Positions 1-7,837 of a DNA stretch of 64,000 nucleotides are shown here, in pieces; positions within the stretch are counted from its first letter, which is position 1, and the number at the start of each line of letters is the position of its first letter. Source of the DNA: Pseudomonadales bacterium (GTDB lineage: Bacteria; Pseudomonadota; Gammaproteobacteria; Pseudomonadales; Azotimanducaceae); assembly GCA_041395945.1 (NCBI GenBank), contig JAWKZN010000001.1:2046001-2110000 (forward strand). The letters run 5' to 3'. The notes below the pieces were generated by a model. It was not told where the DNA came from. It did no database searches and saw only the letters and a list, made by a program, of their open reading frames with translations. The position numbers were made by a program, and so were the translations under genes.

Positions 1-172
1 CGTGCGCTGGGAGCGCAGTCAGGGCGCCTATTTTCCACCCACCGGCTTCTCGCCGGACGATGTCCAGGCAGCCTGGGAGAAGATCAACGACTTCTCCGAT
101 GCCAGCCACCCGACCAGCACTGCGGACACCATGCGGGCCATCTTCGGCAACCCGCATCTCCCCAGGGAGTGA
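1..172 (+). CDS. C-terminal fragment of an SDR-like oxidoreductase (cut by window edge)
   Basis: An open frame enters from the left edge and ends with TGA at 170-172. Its last 56 residues include PPTGFSPDDVQAAWEKI and end in HLPRE. This acidic 'pTgFtPddV...W..I' tail resembles the C-terminus of multifunctional-enzyme-type short-chain dehydrogenases acting on 3-hydroxyacyl-CoA. The Rossmann fold and the YxxxK site lie outside the window, so the family call rests on the tail alone. The stop overlaps the GTG start of the next gene (169-171), which suggests translational coupling with the MFS carrier. Confidence 0.45.
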   Translation, partial: VRWERSQGAYFPPTGFSPDDVQAAWEKINDFSDASHPTSTADTMRAIFGNPHLPRE

Positions 173-1407
173 TTTCCTCGAATCCCCGCGTCCGCTTTCT
201 CGGCTGGCGCATGGTCGCCGTTGCCTTCTTTGTCGACTTCGTCGCCGTCGGCTTCTTTTTTTACTCCTACGGCGTGTTTTTCAAGGCCATCGCAGAAGAG
301 TTCGGTGGCTCACGCCTCGGTGTCTCACTCGGACTGACGATAACCGCCACCGTCGGCGCGCTCGCCGCTCCGCTGCTCGGCAATGCGCTGGATCGCTATC
401 CGCTGAAACGCATCATCGCGCTGGGTGCGGGCTTCATGACCATGGGCTTCATCGCGCTGAGTTTCGTGCGTTCGCCGCTGGAATTCTATCTGGCGATCGG
501 CCTGTTCATCGGCTTTGGCGCAAGCGCGATGGGCGGCCTGGCAACCGCAAAGCTGGTGGCGAACTGGTTCGTGCGCAAACGGGGTATGGCGCTGGGCATC
601 GCCGCCACGGGAATCTCCGCGTCCGGAGTGGTCATGCCCTTCATCAGCGCCGCACTCATCGACAACTACGGGTGGCGCGAAGGATTCATGCTCTACGCCG
701 CCTTCACCGGGCTCATCGTGCTGCCTCTGGTGCTGAAGCTGGTGATCTCCAGACCTGAGGATGTGGATCTGCTGCCTGACGGCCAGCTCACGGAAGTGAG
801 CGGCAAGGATTTCGCACACATCGCCGCCGCCGAAAGTTCCACAAACCCGATCCTCAAAGAGCGGAACTTCTGGGTGCTGGTGACCGTGGTGGGACTGCTG
901 TTCTGCTGCCAGAGCGCGACCCTCACCCACATGGTGCCGCGTATCACCGACTCGGGTACTTCGCTGCAGGCGGCCTCTATGGTGATGTCGGTGTGCGCCG
1001 GACTCGGCATCTTCGGCAAGCTGTCCTTCGGCTGGCTCTCCGACTACTGGCGCGCCCGTCACGCAGTCTGGTTCACCATCGCCTGCCAGATCAGCGGCCA
1101 GCTGCTGATGTTCCAGACCGACAAAATGTGGCTGTTCACCCTCGGCGCTGCGCTGTTCGGCTACGGCATGGGTGGGGTAGTCCCCCTCCAGGGTGCGCTG
1201 GTGGGCCAGATGTTCGGCCGCAACCGCTTCGGCAAGGCGATGGGTCGGCTGCGACCGGCGATGTTCCCGCTGCAGATCATCGGTGTGCCACTGGCCGGCT
1301 GGATATTCGATACCACCGGCAGCTACGATCCGGCCTTCATGATCTTTCTGGGGCTCTATGTGCTGGCTGCTTTCGCCGCGCTGGGGTTTCGGGAGCGGGC
1401 ACGATAG
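169..1407 (+). CDS. MFS transporter, 412 aa
   Basis: This is a major facilitator superfamily carrier with about twelve hydrophobic segments. The first helix (about residues 9-33) follows a short polar N-terminus. The helix 2-3 loop has the MFS-like GNALDRYPLKR, and a second-half counterpart is GWLSDYWRAR. The family moves small solutes by proton-coupled transport; the overall look is monocarboxylate/OFA-like, but the substrate cannot be read from sequence. The GTG start overlaps the stop of the upstream SDR-like gene (GTGA), and CAGGGAG just upstream can serve as ribosome binding site. Together they suggest uptake or efflux of a compound handled by the upstream oxidoreductase, which is inference. 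Confidence 0.85.
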   Translation: MISSNPRVRFLGWRMVAVAFFVDFVAVGFFFYSYGVFFKAIAEEFGGSRLGVSLGLTITATVGALAAPLLGNALDRYPLKRIIALGAGFMTMGFIALSFVRSPLEFYLAIGLFIGFGASAMGGLATAKLVANWFVRKRGMALGIAATGISASGVVMPFISAALIDNYGWREGFMLYAAFTGLIVLPLVLKLVISRPEDVDLLPDGQLTEVSGKDFAHIAAAESSTNPILKERNFWVLVTVVGLLFCCQSATLTHMVPRITDSGTSLQAASMVMSVCAGLGIFGKLSFGWLSDYWRARHAVWFTIACQISGQLLMFQTDKMWLFTLGAALFGYGMGGVVPLQGALVGQMFGRNRFGKAMGRLRPAMFPLQIIGVPLAGWIFDTTGSYDPAFMIFLGLYVLAAFAALGFRERAR

Positions 1408-1516
1408 CCCATCCGCGTCCACGCCAGGCAAATCTTTCCGAGTTTCTTGGCTGGATCTTGCGAGCAATCGAGCAGATCTCGCTGAGCTGTCTCGGATCCA
1501 TCTCGAAGCCGGGGTG

Positions 1517-1646
1517 GCGAGGGGGGTGTGGCGGACCGTGGAGCGAGGCCGAGTGAGGCGGATTGACTCGCGGCTTTGCGCGAGGCAACTCCGCCAATCG
1601 AGGGAAGCCCGGAGGGCCCGAGCGTAGGTCCGCCACACCCCCTCGC
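1517..1646. repeat. Long palindromic intergenic element, copy 1
   Basis: Left arm 1517-1537 and right arm 1627-1646 are reverse complements apart from one base in a G/C run (six G against five C). The core word is TGGCGGACC. About 90 bases separate the arms and hold a smaller imperfect hairpin around 1557-1595. It fills the gap between two convergent genes (MFS and folE). A second copy with the same core, TGGCGGACCGTG followed by AGCGA, lies at 16365-16504, also in a convergent gap. I see no open frame of merit inside. A REP-like element or bidirectional terminator are both possible. Confidence 0.8.
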
Positions 1647-1684
1647 GGCCTCGAAATCCGTTCCGAAAACAGCCCCAGCGAGTA

Positions 1685-2242
1685 TCAGCGCTGCAGCAGC
1701 GTAAGGAACTCCGCCCGGGTCGAAGGATTCTCCTGAAAGGCGCCGAGCATCGCAGAGGACTTCATCTGGGAGTTCTGCTTTTCCACTCCGCGCATCATCA
1801 TGCACAGGTGCTGGGCTTCGATGATCACCCCCACATCCTGGGCTCCCGTCACCTTGCGCACCGCATCCGCGATCTGGAAAGTGAGCTGCTCCTGGATCTG
1901 CAGGCGCCGGGCGAACATGTCGACAATGCGCGCGACTTTGGAAAGGCCCAGCACCTTGCCGTCCGGTATGTAACCGACATGGGCGCGACCGATGAAGGGC
2001 AGCAGATGGTGCTCGCACAGCGAGTAGAGCTCGATGTTCTGCACGATGATCATTTCCCGGTTGTCTGTGGGGAACAGTGCGTTGTTGACCACCTCTTCGA
2101 GACTCTGCTCGTACCCCCGGGTGAGGAACTGCATCGCCACCGCCGCGCGTTTCGGTGTGCTGGCCACACCCGGCCGATTGAGATCATCCACACTCGCAAC
2201 GATCTTCGTATAGGCCTCCAGCAAGGCTTTATAGTTGTCCAC
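1685..2242 (-). CDS. folE: GTP cyclohydrolase I (FolE), 185 aa
   Basis: FolE converts GTP to 7,8-dihydroneopterin triphosphate, the first step of tetrahydrofolate synthesis, in the cytosol as a zinc-dependent decamer. The zinc-site sequence SLCEHHLLPF places Cys76 and His79, with Cys147 in QHLCMMMRG; the GTP-binding segment GLSKVARIVDMFARRLQ (about 99-115) is intact. The 185-residue length fits the short bacterial form. The start is GTG, preceded by AAGGA at good spacing. It stands alone, convergent with the MFS gene across the palindromic element. The assignment is firm. Confidence 0.96.
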   Translation of the reverse strand: MDNYKALLEAYTKIVASVDDLNRPGVASTPKRAAVAMQFLTRGYEQSLEEVVNNALFPTDNREMIIVQNIELYSLCEHHLLPFIGRAHVGYIPDGKVLGLSKVARIVDMFARRLQIQEQLTFQIADAVRKVTGAQDVGVIIEAQHLCMMMRGVEKQNSQMKSSAMLGAFQENPSTRAEFLTLLQR

Positions 2243-2322
2243 TGTCTGATTTCCTTTGAGTTATCCGTGCACTTGAATGGGTTATCGGAGATTCCTCCGG
2301 AATCCGGGCGGTCACCTGTCGG

Positions 2323-3126
2323 TCAGCGGCCCGTATAGACCGGATCGCGCTTTTCCAGAAAGGCCTTCATACCTTCCTTCACGTCCTCGGTACGCGAGCA
2401 CATCAGCTGATTGCGGTTCTCAATCGCCATCGCCGCCTCCAGGCCGGGTGCATCGATGGCGAGATTGAGCCCCTCCTTGGTCAGGCGCAGCCCCATGGGG
2501 GAGGTGGTCAGCATCTCCTTGAGATAGGGGCGTGCCGCATCCGCCAGCTGCGCATCCGGAACGACTTCAGACACAAGGCCGGTCGCCAGCGCACGCGGGG
2601 CGTGAATGAAACGACCCGTCAACATCAGCTCGGAAGCGATCGAGGTGCCAACCAGTCTGGGCAGAAAGTAACTTGACCCCATGTCGCAGGCAGAAAGACC
2701 CAGTCGGATGAAGGCGGCATTCATCCTCGCGCTCTCACCGGCAATGCGGATATCTGAAGCGAGCACAAAAGAAAATCCGCCACCACAGGCCGCGCCCTGC
2801 ACCAGTGAGATGATGGGCTGCGGGCAGCGCCGCATGCGGATGTAGACCTCCGCCAGGTAACCCTGAAATCCCATACCCGCCCCATACGGATTGTCTGCGG
2901 GTGCACGGCTGCCGGACTCCTTGATGTCGAGTCCTGCGCAGAATGCGCGTCCGGCGCCCCGCATGACAACAATGCGCACGCTGTCATCTTCCTGGAGTCT
3001 GCCGAAGTAATCACGCAGCTCGGTCACCATCTGCAGCGATATTGCGTTCAGCGATTCCGGTCGATTCAGGGTCAACCAGTCCACCGCCCCTTCCTTCTCA
3101 ATCAGCAGGGTTTCGTAACTGCTCAA
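2323..3126 (-). CDS. Crotonase-family protein (enoyl-CoA hydratase/isomerase), 267 aa
   Basis: A full-length crotonase fold acting on acyl-CoA. Visible are the N-terminal LTLNRPESLNA, the oxyanion-hole segment GAGRAFCAGLDIKE, and QGAACGGGFSFVLASDIRI. The two glutamates of classical enoyl-CoA hydratase are not in their usual places: GGGCEL is replaced by GGGFSF and the QPEI region by AAFIRLGL. Hydratase activity is therefore unproven; an isomerase or hydrolase role is possible. The start is TTG, supported by AAGGAG eight bases upstream. It lies directly downstream of the two hot-dog genes on the same strand, so all three may form one acyl-CoA operon. Confidence 0.88.
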   Translation of the reverse strand: MSSYETLLIEKEGAVDWLTLNRPESLNAISLQMVTELRDYFGRLQEDDSVRIVVMRGAGRAFCAGLDIKESGSRAPADNPYGAGMGFQGYLAEVYIRMRRCPQPIISLVQGAACGGGFSFVLASDIRIAGESARMNAAFIRLGLSACDMGSSYFLPRLVGTSIASELMLTGRFIHAPRALATGLVSEVVPDAQLADAARPYLKEMLTTSPMGLRLTKEGLNLAIDAPGLEAAMAIENRNQLMCSRTEDVKEGMKAFLEKRDPVYTGR

Positions 3127-3159
3127 TGTCGTCTCCTTAATTTTCAGGCCTGCTGAATT

Positions 3160-3579
3160 TCACACCAGTGGCAGCCGCACGTTCGCGGTACCGAATACCC
3201 TGGTCTCCCCCGCGGTGTTCTTCACCGTGAGATCGAGCTGCACCAGACCCGCCTCTTCGTCGACATCGGTGACCACCGCATCGATTGTGCAGGCTTCGTC
3301 CGCGAGGAGCGGTGCGCGGAACACTGTATCGATGTATTCCACCCGTGCAACCTCAGACCAGCGATGGATCATGCTGGTCAGAAAGCCCATGGCCATGATG
3401 CCCGGCACCAGAGCGCCGGGCAGGCCCTCTTTGCGGGCTTTGTCGTGATCGCTGAAGCGACCACCACCGCCCCAGCCGACGGCAGCGGCGAAGCTGCTGG
3501 TCGCCGCCAGTGAGGTATCCGGTTCGAAGGGTGTGAGTTCAGCACCGAATTCCACATCGGCAATGCTGCGTACGCTCAT
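3160..3579 (-). CDS. MaoC-like hot-dog dehydratase subunit, 139 aa
   Basis: A small single hot-dog domain of the MaoC/(R)-specific enoyl-CoA hydratase type. The centre has the D..A...G.pg.....lvpGi.amGfl pattern (DHDKARKEGLPGALVPGI), with the hydratase Asp-His pair at DH. The ATG overlaps the stop of the neighbouring FAS1-like gene by four bases (ATGA), so the two are translationally coupled. They probably form a heteromeric hydratase like the split two-subunit enzymes known from actinobacterial fatty-acid and sterol pathways. It would hydrate 2-enoyl-CoA intermediates in the cytosol. The substrate is unknown. Confidence 0.82.
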   Translation of the reverse strand: MSVRSIADVEFGAELTPFEPDTSLAATSSFAAAVGWGGGGRFSDHDKARKEGLPGALVPGIMAMGFLTSMIHRWSEVARVEYIDTVFRAPLLADEACTIDAVVTDVDEEAGLVQLDLTVKNTAGETRVFGTANVRLPLV

Positions 3580-4016
3580 TGGGCTTTCTCCCGGATCACC
3601 ATACGGGAGTCACTGATGGCCACCTGCTCCCCGGTGGCATCGAAGATCTCCATGCGCGAAACGAGGAAAATCATGCGTCCACTGCGCCCGGACTTATCGT
3701 ATATGTCGTGCAGGTGGGTGCGTCCGGTCAGTGGCGCGCCAATCCGCACCGGTTTCAGACAGGTGACCGCTTTGCCGCCATCCATCGGAATTCCTCCCAG
3801 GCTCGGAAACTCGATCGGCAGGTGGCGACCTGCAGCAAGACTGGCGATGAAGGCCGGGGTGGCCTGGAAATCTTCGTGGTCAGGGTCGATGAACTGGGCC
3901 AGCCGCTCGCCGGAAACCTTTGCCACCGTGACCACCCGATCCCGATCCAGCACGAACTCCTTGGTGTCGAATTCGAGATTCAGGAAACGGGACTTCAGTT
4001 CTTCAATATCTACCAT
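3576..4016 (-). CDS. FAS1-like dehydratase-domain subunit, 146 aa
   Basis: A non-catalytic-type hot-dog domain resembling the N-terminal half of fused MaoC proteins (FAS1-like dehydratase). Markers are VSGERLAQFIDPDHEDFQATPAF and the conserved LKPVRIGAPLTGRTHLHDIYDKSG segment near residues 90-110. The Asp-His active-site pair of the MaoC partner is absent, which fits a structural or substrate-binding subunit. It is the first gene of the pair and its TGA overlaps the ATG of the catalytic subunit. GGAG lies upstream of the ATG. The gap to the divergent alcohol dehydrogenase contains an 11-base C run. Confidence 0.8.
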   Translation of the reverse strand: MVDIEELKSRFLNLEFDTKEFVLDRDRVVTVAKVSGERLAQFIDPDHEDFQATPAFIASLAAGRHLPIEFPSLGGIPMDGGKAVTCLKPVRIGAPLTGRTHLHDIYDKSGRSGRMIFLVSRMEIFDATGEQVAISDSRMVIREKAQ

Positions 4017-4076
4017 GTCGGCTCACTACTCCTTCTCCGGCCGTCAGACTACCAGAGGACAGCCTGGCCGGGGCGG

Positions 4077-4087
4077 CCCCCCCCCCC
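4077..4087. repeat. Run of 11 cytosines in a divergent promoter gap
   Basis: An uninterrupted poly-C tract of eleven bases sits between the divergent starts of the hot-dog operon (4016, minus) and the zinc alcohol dehydrogenase (4169, plus). Homopolymers of this length slip during replication. Here it would change promoter spacing rather than a reading frame. The exact length could also be an assembly error. Confidence 0.7.
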
Positions 4088-4168
4088 GATTCCGCCGCTC
4101 CTTCACTTGAGTTTTCAACTCCGAGCACACAGCATGCAGGTTCGGAATACTCAGCAGGAGGATCCTCC

Positions 4169-5266
4169 ATGAAAGCCGTCGTTACCCGCAATCGCCAACT
4201 GGTACTCGATACGGTTCCCGACCCTCTACCCGGATCCGGGCAGGTCCTGGTGAAGTCACTGGCCTGCGGCATCTGCGGATCCGATCTCCATGCCCTCAAG
4301 CACATGGACCGCATGGTCGAAGCCACCGTGAAGTCCAACTTCGGTGAAGCCGGGCCCATGACCATGGATCCCGGCGGCGACATCGTCTTCGGCCACGAAT
4401 TCTGCGCTGAAATCGTCGATTACGGTCCCGACACCACCCGATCACTTGCCGTCGGCACAAGGGTCTGTTCAGTGCCGATGATCCTTGGGCCTGCCGCCAC
4501 CGGCGCTATCGGTTACTCAAACAGTTTCTACGGCGGCTATGGCGAGTACCTGCTGCTGCAGGAAGGCCTCATGCTGCCGGTTCCGAATGGTCTGCCTACA
4601 GAGCAGGCCGCACTGACCGAGCCTTTCGCTGTGGGCCTTCATGCGGTCAACAAAGCCCAGCCCGGCAAAGATGACGTCTTCATGGTGATCGGCTGCGGCC
4701 CTATCGGTCTTGCGGTCATCGCAGCACTGAAGTCCCGGGGGCTGGGTCCGGTGGTGGCCGCAGACTTTTCACCGGCCAGACGGCGCCTGGCAGAAACACT
4801 GGGCGCCGATGTACTGGTGGACCCGGCACAGGAATCACCCTACGCGAAGTGGGAGGATCTCGGTGTCCCACGTACCGCTGCACAGCAGATGATGGCGGAG
4901 ATGATGGGTACCAGCGCCAGAAGACCGGTGCTGTTTGAATGCGTCGGTGTCCCGGGCATTCTGCAGACCCTGATGGAGGGATCACCCACAGGCGCCCGGA
5001 TCGTGGTGGTGGGCGTGTGTATGGAGCCCGATCGCATAGAGCCCTTTGTGGCCATCAACAAACAGCTGGAGCTGCACTTCGTGCTGGGATACACCCCGGA
5101 AGAATTCGCCCAGACCCTGCATGGAATCGCAGCAGGAGAAATCCTCGCGCACCCCATCGTCACGGGTCACGTCGGGCTCGCAGGGGTGGCTCAGGCTTTC
5201 GAGGATCTGGGCAATCCCGAGGCACACTCGAAAATTCTGGTGCACCCCTGGGAGGCAGCCGTCTGA
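4169..5266 (+). CDS. Zinc-dependent medium-chain alcohol dehydrogenase, 365 aa
   Basis: A medium-chain dehydrogenase/reductase. The catalytic-zinc residues are visible as GICGSDLH (Cys36, Asp39, His41) and GHEFCAEIV (His76, Glu77). The nucleotide-binding motif GCGPIG lies at about 175-180, followed by an acidic Asp (AADFS) that favours NAD. The four-cysteine structural-zinc loop of classical ADH is not seen. AGGAGG precedes the ATG. It should oxidise an alcohol or polyol in the cytosol. It is divergent from the hot-dog operon and may share its control region. The substrate is not predictable from sequence. Confidence 0.88.
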   Translation: MKAVVTRNRQLVLDTVPDPLPGSGQVLVKSLACGICGSDLHALKHMDRMVEATVKSNFGEAGPMTMDPGGDIVFGHEFCAEIVDYGPDTTRSLAVGTRVCSVPMILGPAATGAIGYSNSFYGGYGEYLLLQEGLMLPVPNGLPTEQAALTEPFAVGLHAVNKAQPGKDDVFMVIGCGPIGLAVIAALKSRGLGPVVAADFSPARRRLAETLGADVLVDPAQESPYAKWEDLGVPRTAAQQMMAEMMGTSARRPVLFECVGVPGILQTLMEGSPTGARIVVVGVCMEPDRIEPFVAINKQLELHFVLGYTPEEFAQTLHGIAAGEILAHPIVTGHVGLAGVAQAFEDLGNPEAHSKILVHPWEAAV

Positions 5267-5291
5267 TACTGCAGCCGACCCGCTGAGGACT

Positions 5292-5663
5292 TCAGGCCTT
5301 CTGCGAGAGCTGCACCAGCACCCCGTTGGCCGCCGCGGGATGCACAAACGCACCACCAATGGTTCGAATACCCTTCGCGTCGAGATCGGCGACCGTGGCT
5401 TTCTGATCGTCCACCGCGAAAGCGACCGTGTGGATGCCTTCACCGAGCTTGTTCAGAGAGCCTGTTATCGGGGAGCTGTCATCGGTCGGCGAAATCAGCT
5501 CGAGAAAGGTCTGGTTTCCGAAGTGGTAGAAAGCCTGGTCGGCTTTCAGCGCCTCTGAATGCTGCCGCTCCGGTTGCATACCCAGAAGTTTCGAATATCC
5601 CTCGATCGCACTGTCGAGATCTTTAACACGCACCACGACATGATCGATGCCTTTGAACGCCAT
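5292..5663 (-). CDS. VOC-family (glyoxalase/epimerase-like) protein, 123 aa
   Basis: A single vicinal-oxygen-chelate module starting GIDHVVVRVKDLDSAIEGY, which has the first metal His, and followed by a second beta-alpha-beta-beta-beta unit (GIHTVAFAVDD) and the paired Glu region. Size and sequence resemble methylmalonyl-CoA epimerase and other single-substrate VOC enzymes, but the exact reaction is open. It heads away from the alcohol dehydrogenase (convergent, about 25 bases apart). It precedes no gene closely on its own strand except the MBL hydrolase, whose stop lies 19 bases upstream of its ATG, so the two are likely co-transcribed. Confidence 0.8.
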   Translation of the reverse strand: MAFKGIDHVVVRVKDLDSAIEGYSKLLGMQPERQHSEALKADQAFYHFGNQTFLELISPTDDSSPITGSLNKLGEGIHTVAFAVDDQKATVADLDAKGIRTIGGAFVHPAAANGVLVQLSQKA

Positions 5664-5682
5664 CCTTTTTCTCCAGAGTTAT

Positions 5683-6846
5683 TCATCCGGTGACATAGTA
5701 CAGCACACCGCGTTTATCCCGGTGGGCGTCTGCCTGCCCGGCATGGCGCAGGTGCTCGAGATGCGCGTAGGTCTCGCTCTGGGCCATCGATCCCCAGCTG
5801 CGCGGACGGAACAGATGCTGTGAATATTCCTCCACCGTGGCGGGTCGGCCGAAATTCCGCGAGATCTCGTGGATCCTTTCGAGCCGCTCGAAGTGGTGAC
5901 GCTTGATTGCTTCGGTGCGCTCGCGCAGGTCGCTGAACGGGTGGCCGTGGGCGGGCAGCACCTGGCGGATACCCGGCAATTCGCCGACACGGTCCAGTGA
6001 GTAGAAGAACGACAGCAGCGGATCGGCCGACGTGGAGATACCCGAAATGTGCGGGGTGATCGTCGGCAGCACGTGATCGCCGGCAAAAAAAACGCCCCCT
6101 TCGGGATCGTGCAGACAGAAATGGTCCGGAGTGTGACCGGGCGTATGCAGCACGAACATTTCCCTGCCGGCCAGGGTGATCACATCGCCCTGCTCCACCG
6201 GATGGGTGACTTTCGGCACGGGCATGCCCCGACCCAGAACGGACATCGCCCGCCAGAGCAGGCGCCGGGTGAGCGGCGGTCGCGGCCGGGCGCCGCCCCA
6301 GGGGGTCGGACCGCCCCACCAGCCCATCGCTGACTGTGCGCCGTGACTGTGGCCGTGGCCGTCGTGATCCTGTCCCGGTCCAGCGGCGCCGGGTGCATGA
6401 TCGGGTGAGGGTGACCCGTCCTCCTCCCCACCCTCCTCGCTGTGGCGCTGGGCGTCCAGATCTTCCACGGAGACTTCCGGCTGGTTTTCGAGCGCCGACT
6501 TTGCGAGACCGAAGCGGAAGCTGCGATGCGCAATGACCGAGGCACCATGTTCCTTCACGAAGCGCTGAGCCCCGCCGAAGTGATCCGGATGGGAGTGGGT
6601 AATGAGCACCGTGTGAATGTCTTTCGGCTTCAACCCCGCCTGCTGCAGCCGGTCCTGGATGGCCTGCCAGGTGAACGGTCCCGGCAGTCCCGGGTCGATC
6701 ACCGCTGCGCCGTTCTTATCGAGCAGGGCGTACATGTTGACATGACCCAGACCGGGCATGCGGATAGGCAGCTGCATGCGCAGCACGTTCGGTGCAACTT
6801 CGCTGATCTGAGTATCCGCGCTTTCCTGCTCCTGCCAATGGGCCAT
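5683..6846 (-). CDS. MBL-fold metallo-hydrolase with a His-rich insert, 387 aa
   Basis: A metallo-beta-lactamase-fold hydrolase. The metal motif THSHPDHFGG (about 78-87) binds the di-metal centre; further ligands are in HTPGHTPDHFC and FAGDHVLP. It is longer than a simple MBL protein because of an insert near residues 150-190. That insert contains DHDGHGHSHG followed by a Gly/Trp/Pro-rich stretch, possibly a metal-binding or flexible loop. The C-terminal part matches glyoxalase-II-like proteins with a helical tail. AAGGAAA precedes the ATG. It lies eight bases after the LLM oxidoreductase stop, suggesting an operon LLM-MBL-VOC. The substrate is unknown. Confidence 0.85.
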   Translation of the reverse strand: MAHWQEQESADTQISEVAPNVLRMQLPIRMPGLGHVNMYALLDKNGAAVIDPGLPGPFTWQAIQDRLQQAGLKPKDIHTVLITHSHPDHFGGAQRFVKEHGASVIAHRSFRFGLAKSALENQPEVSVEDLDAQRHSEEGGEEDGSPSPDHAPGAAGPGQDHDGHGHSHGAQSAMGWWGGPTPWGGARPRPPLTRRLLWRAMSVLGRGMPVPKVTHPVEQGDVITLAGREMFVLHTPGHTPDHFCLHDPEGGVFFAGDHVLPTITPHISGISTSADPLLSFFYSLDRVGELPGIRQVLPAHGHPFSDLRERTEAIKRHHFERLERIHEISRNFGRPATVEEYSQHLFRPRSWGSMAQSETYAHLEHLRHAGQADAHRDKRGVLYYVTG

Positions 6847-6854
6847 GAGTTTCC

Positions 6855-7775
6855 TTATGCCTGCGGGAGCAGTCCGACCAGGGTTTCCCTGGTGCGTTCG
6901 TAATCAGCCCGGGACAGGCCGAACTCGGATACAGCGAAATCCGTGACCCCTGCCTGAGCCATACGCGCTACGCCGTCCTGAACCTCCGCCACGCTCCCAA
7001 CGATAGCCACATCCGCCGGACCATCCACCCCTTCCCGATCGAACATTGCCCGGTAGGAAGGCAGCTCGCCGTACATGCGCAGTCCCTTGCCGATCGCCGC
7101 ACGAATCTGCGCCGGATCGTCGGTGACACACACCGGCAGCGTGGCAATGATCCTCGGTGCGCGACGACCGGCAGCCTCGGCCGCATCACTCAGGCGCGGA
7201 CGGATGTGTTCCGCCACGGTCTTCGGCCCCACCCAGGCCAGTGTGGTGCCATCCGCGTGGCGGCCGGTAACCGCGAGTGCCTGAGGCCCGAGGGCAGCGA
7301 CCACCACCGGCACCGCGACCCGGGGTTTCTGAAACAGCTTCGCCTGACAACTCAGTGTTTTGCCCGAGTAGGCCACCTCGCCTTCATGCAGCAGGGGCAT
7401 CAGGATGCTCAGATACTCGCGCAGGTGGCGGATGGGTTTGTCGAAACCGATACCCAGCTGCGCCATCATCGGCTCGTGGGAGAGGCCGATGCCGAGGGTC
7501 AGGCGCGGGCCAAGAATACCGGCGATGGTGAGTGTCTGGCCGGCCAGTACCATCGGATGGCGGGGAAAGGTGGGCACTATGGCCGTGCCGAGCTCGATCC
7601 CGGGAACCCGCTGCCCCACACTCGCGAGTACAGTCAGTGCGTCGAAACCACCGGTCGGATGCTCGGCAAGCCAGTAGCTGGCGAAACCCTGTCGCGCTGC
7701 CTGCTCGACCTGTTCACAGACCTTTTCCACATCCGCCTGCTGTACGAGCCCGGTGCCGTTCAATCCAATCTTCAT
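6855..7775 (-). CDS. LLM-class (luciferase-like) flavin/F420 oxidoreductase, 306 aa
   Basis: A TIM-barrel luciferase-like monooxygenase relative beginning MKIGLNGTGL. It has the family segments FASYWLAEHPTGGFDALTVL and GPRLTLGIGLSHEPMMAQLG and a C-terminal region ending in a short helical tail. Such proteins use F420 or FMN to oxidise or reduce small organic compounds. The start at 7775 was preferred over a longer frame because family proteins begin at this strand and GGAACAGGAAC lies just upstream. It is the first gene of a likely operon with the MBL hydrolase and VOC protein. Confidence 0.82.
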   Translation of the reverse strand: MKIGLNGTGLVQQADVEKVCEQVEQAARQGFASYWLAEHPTGGFDALTVLASVGQRVPGIELGTAIVPTFPRHPMVLAGQTLTIAGILGPRLTLGIGLSHEPMMAQLGIGFDKPIRHLREYLSILMPLLHEGEVAYSGKTLSCQAKLFQKPRVAVPVVVAALGPQALAVTGRHADGTTLAWVGPKTVAEHIRPRLSDAAEAAGRRAPRIIATLPVCVTDDPAQIRAAIGKGLRMYGELPSYRAMFDREGVDGPADVAIVGSVAEVQDGVARMAQAGVTDFAVSEFGLSRADYERTRETLVGLLPQA

Positions 7776-7837
7776 GCGTTCCTGTTCCCTGTTGTGTCTG
7801 ACCTGCATCGATGCTGCAGTTGCGTGCCCGATCCGCG

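Noticed and set aside
325..1638. 437-codon minus-strand frame opposite the MFS transporter
   Set aside because: Composition is Arg/His/Gln-rich with no hydrophobic core. The plus strand has a typical 12-helix carrier.
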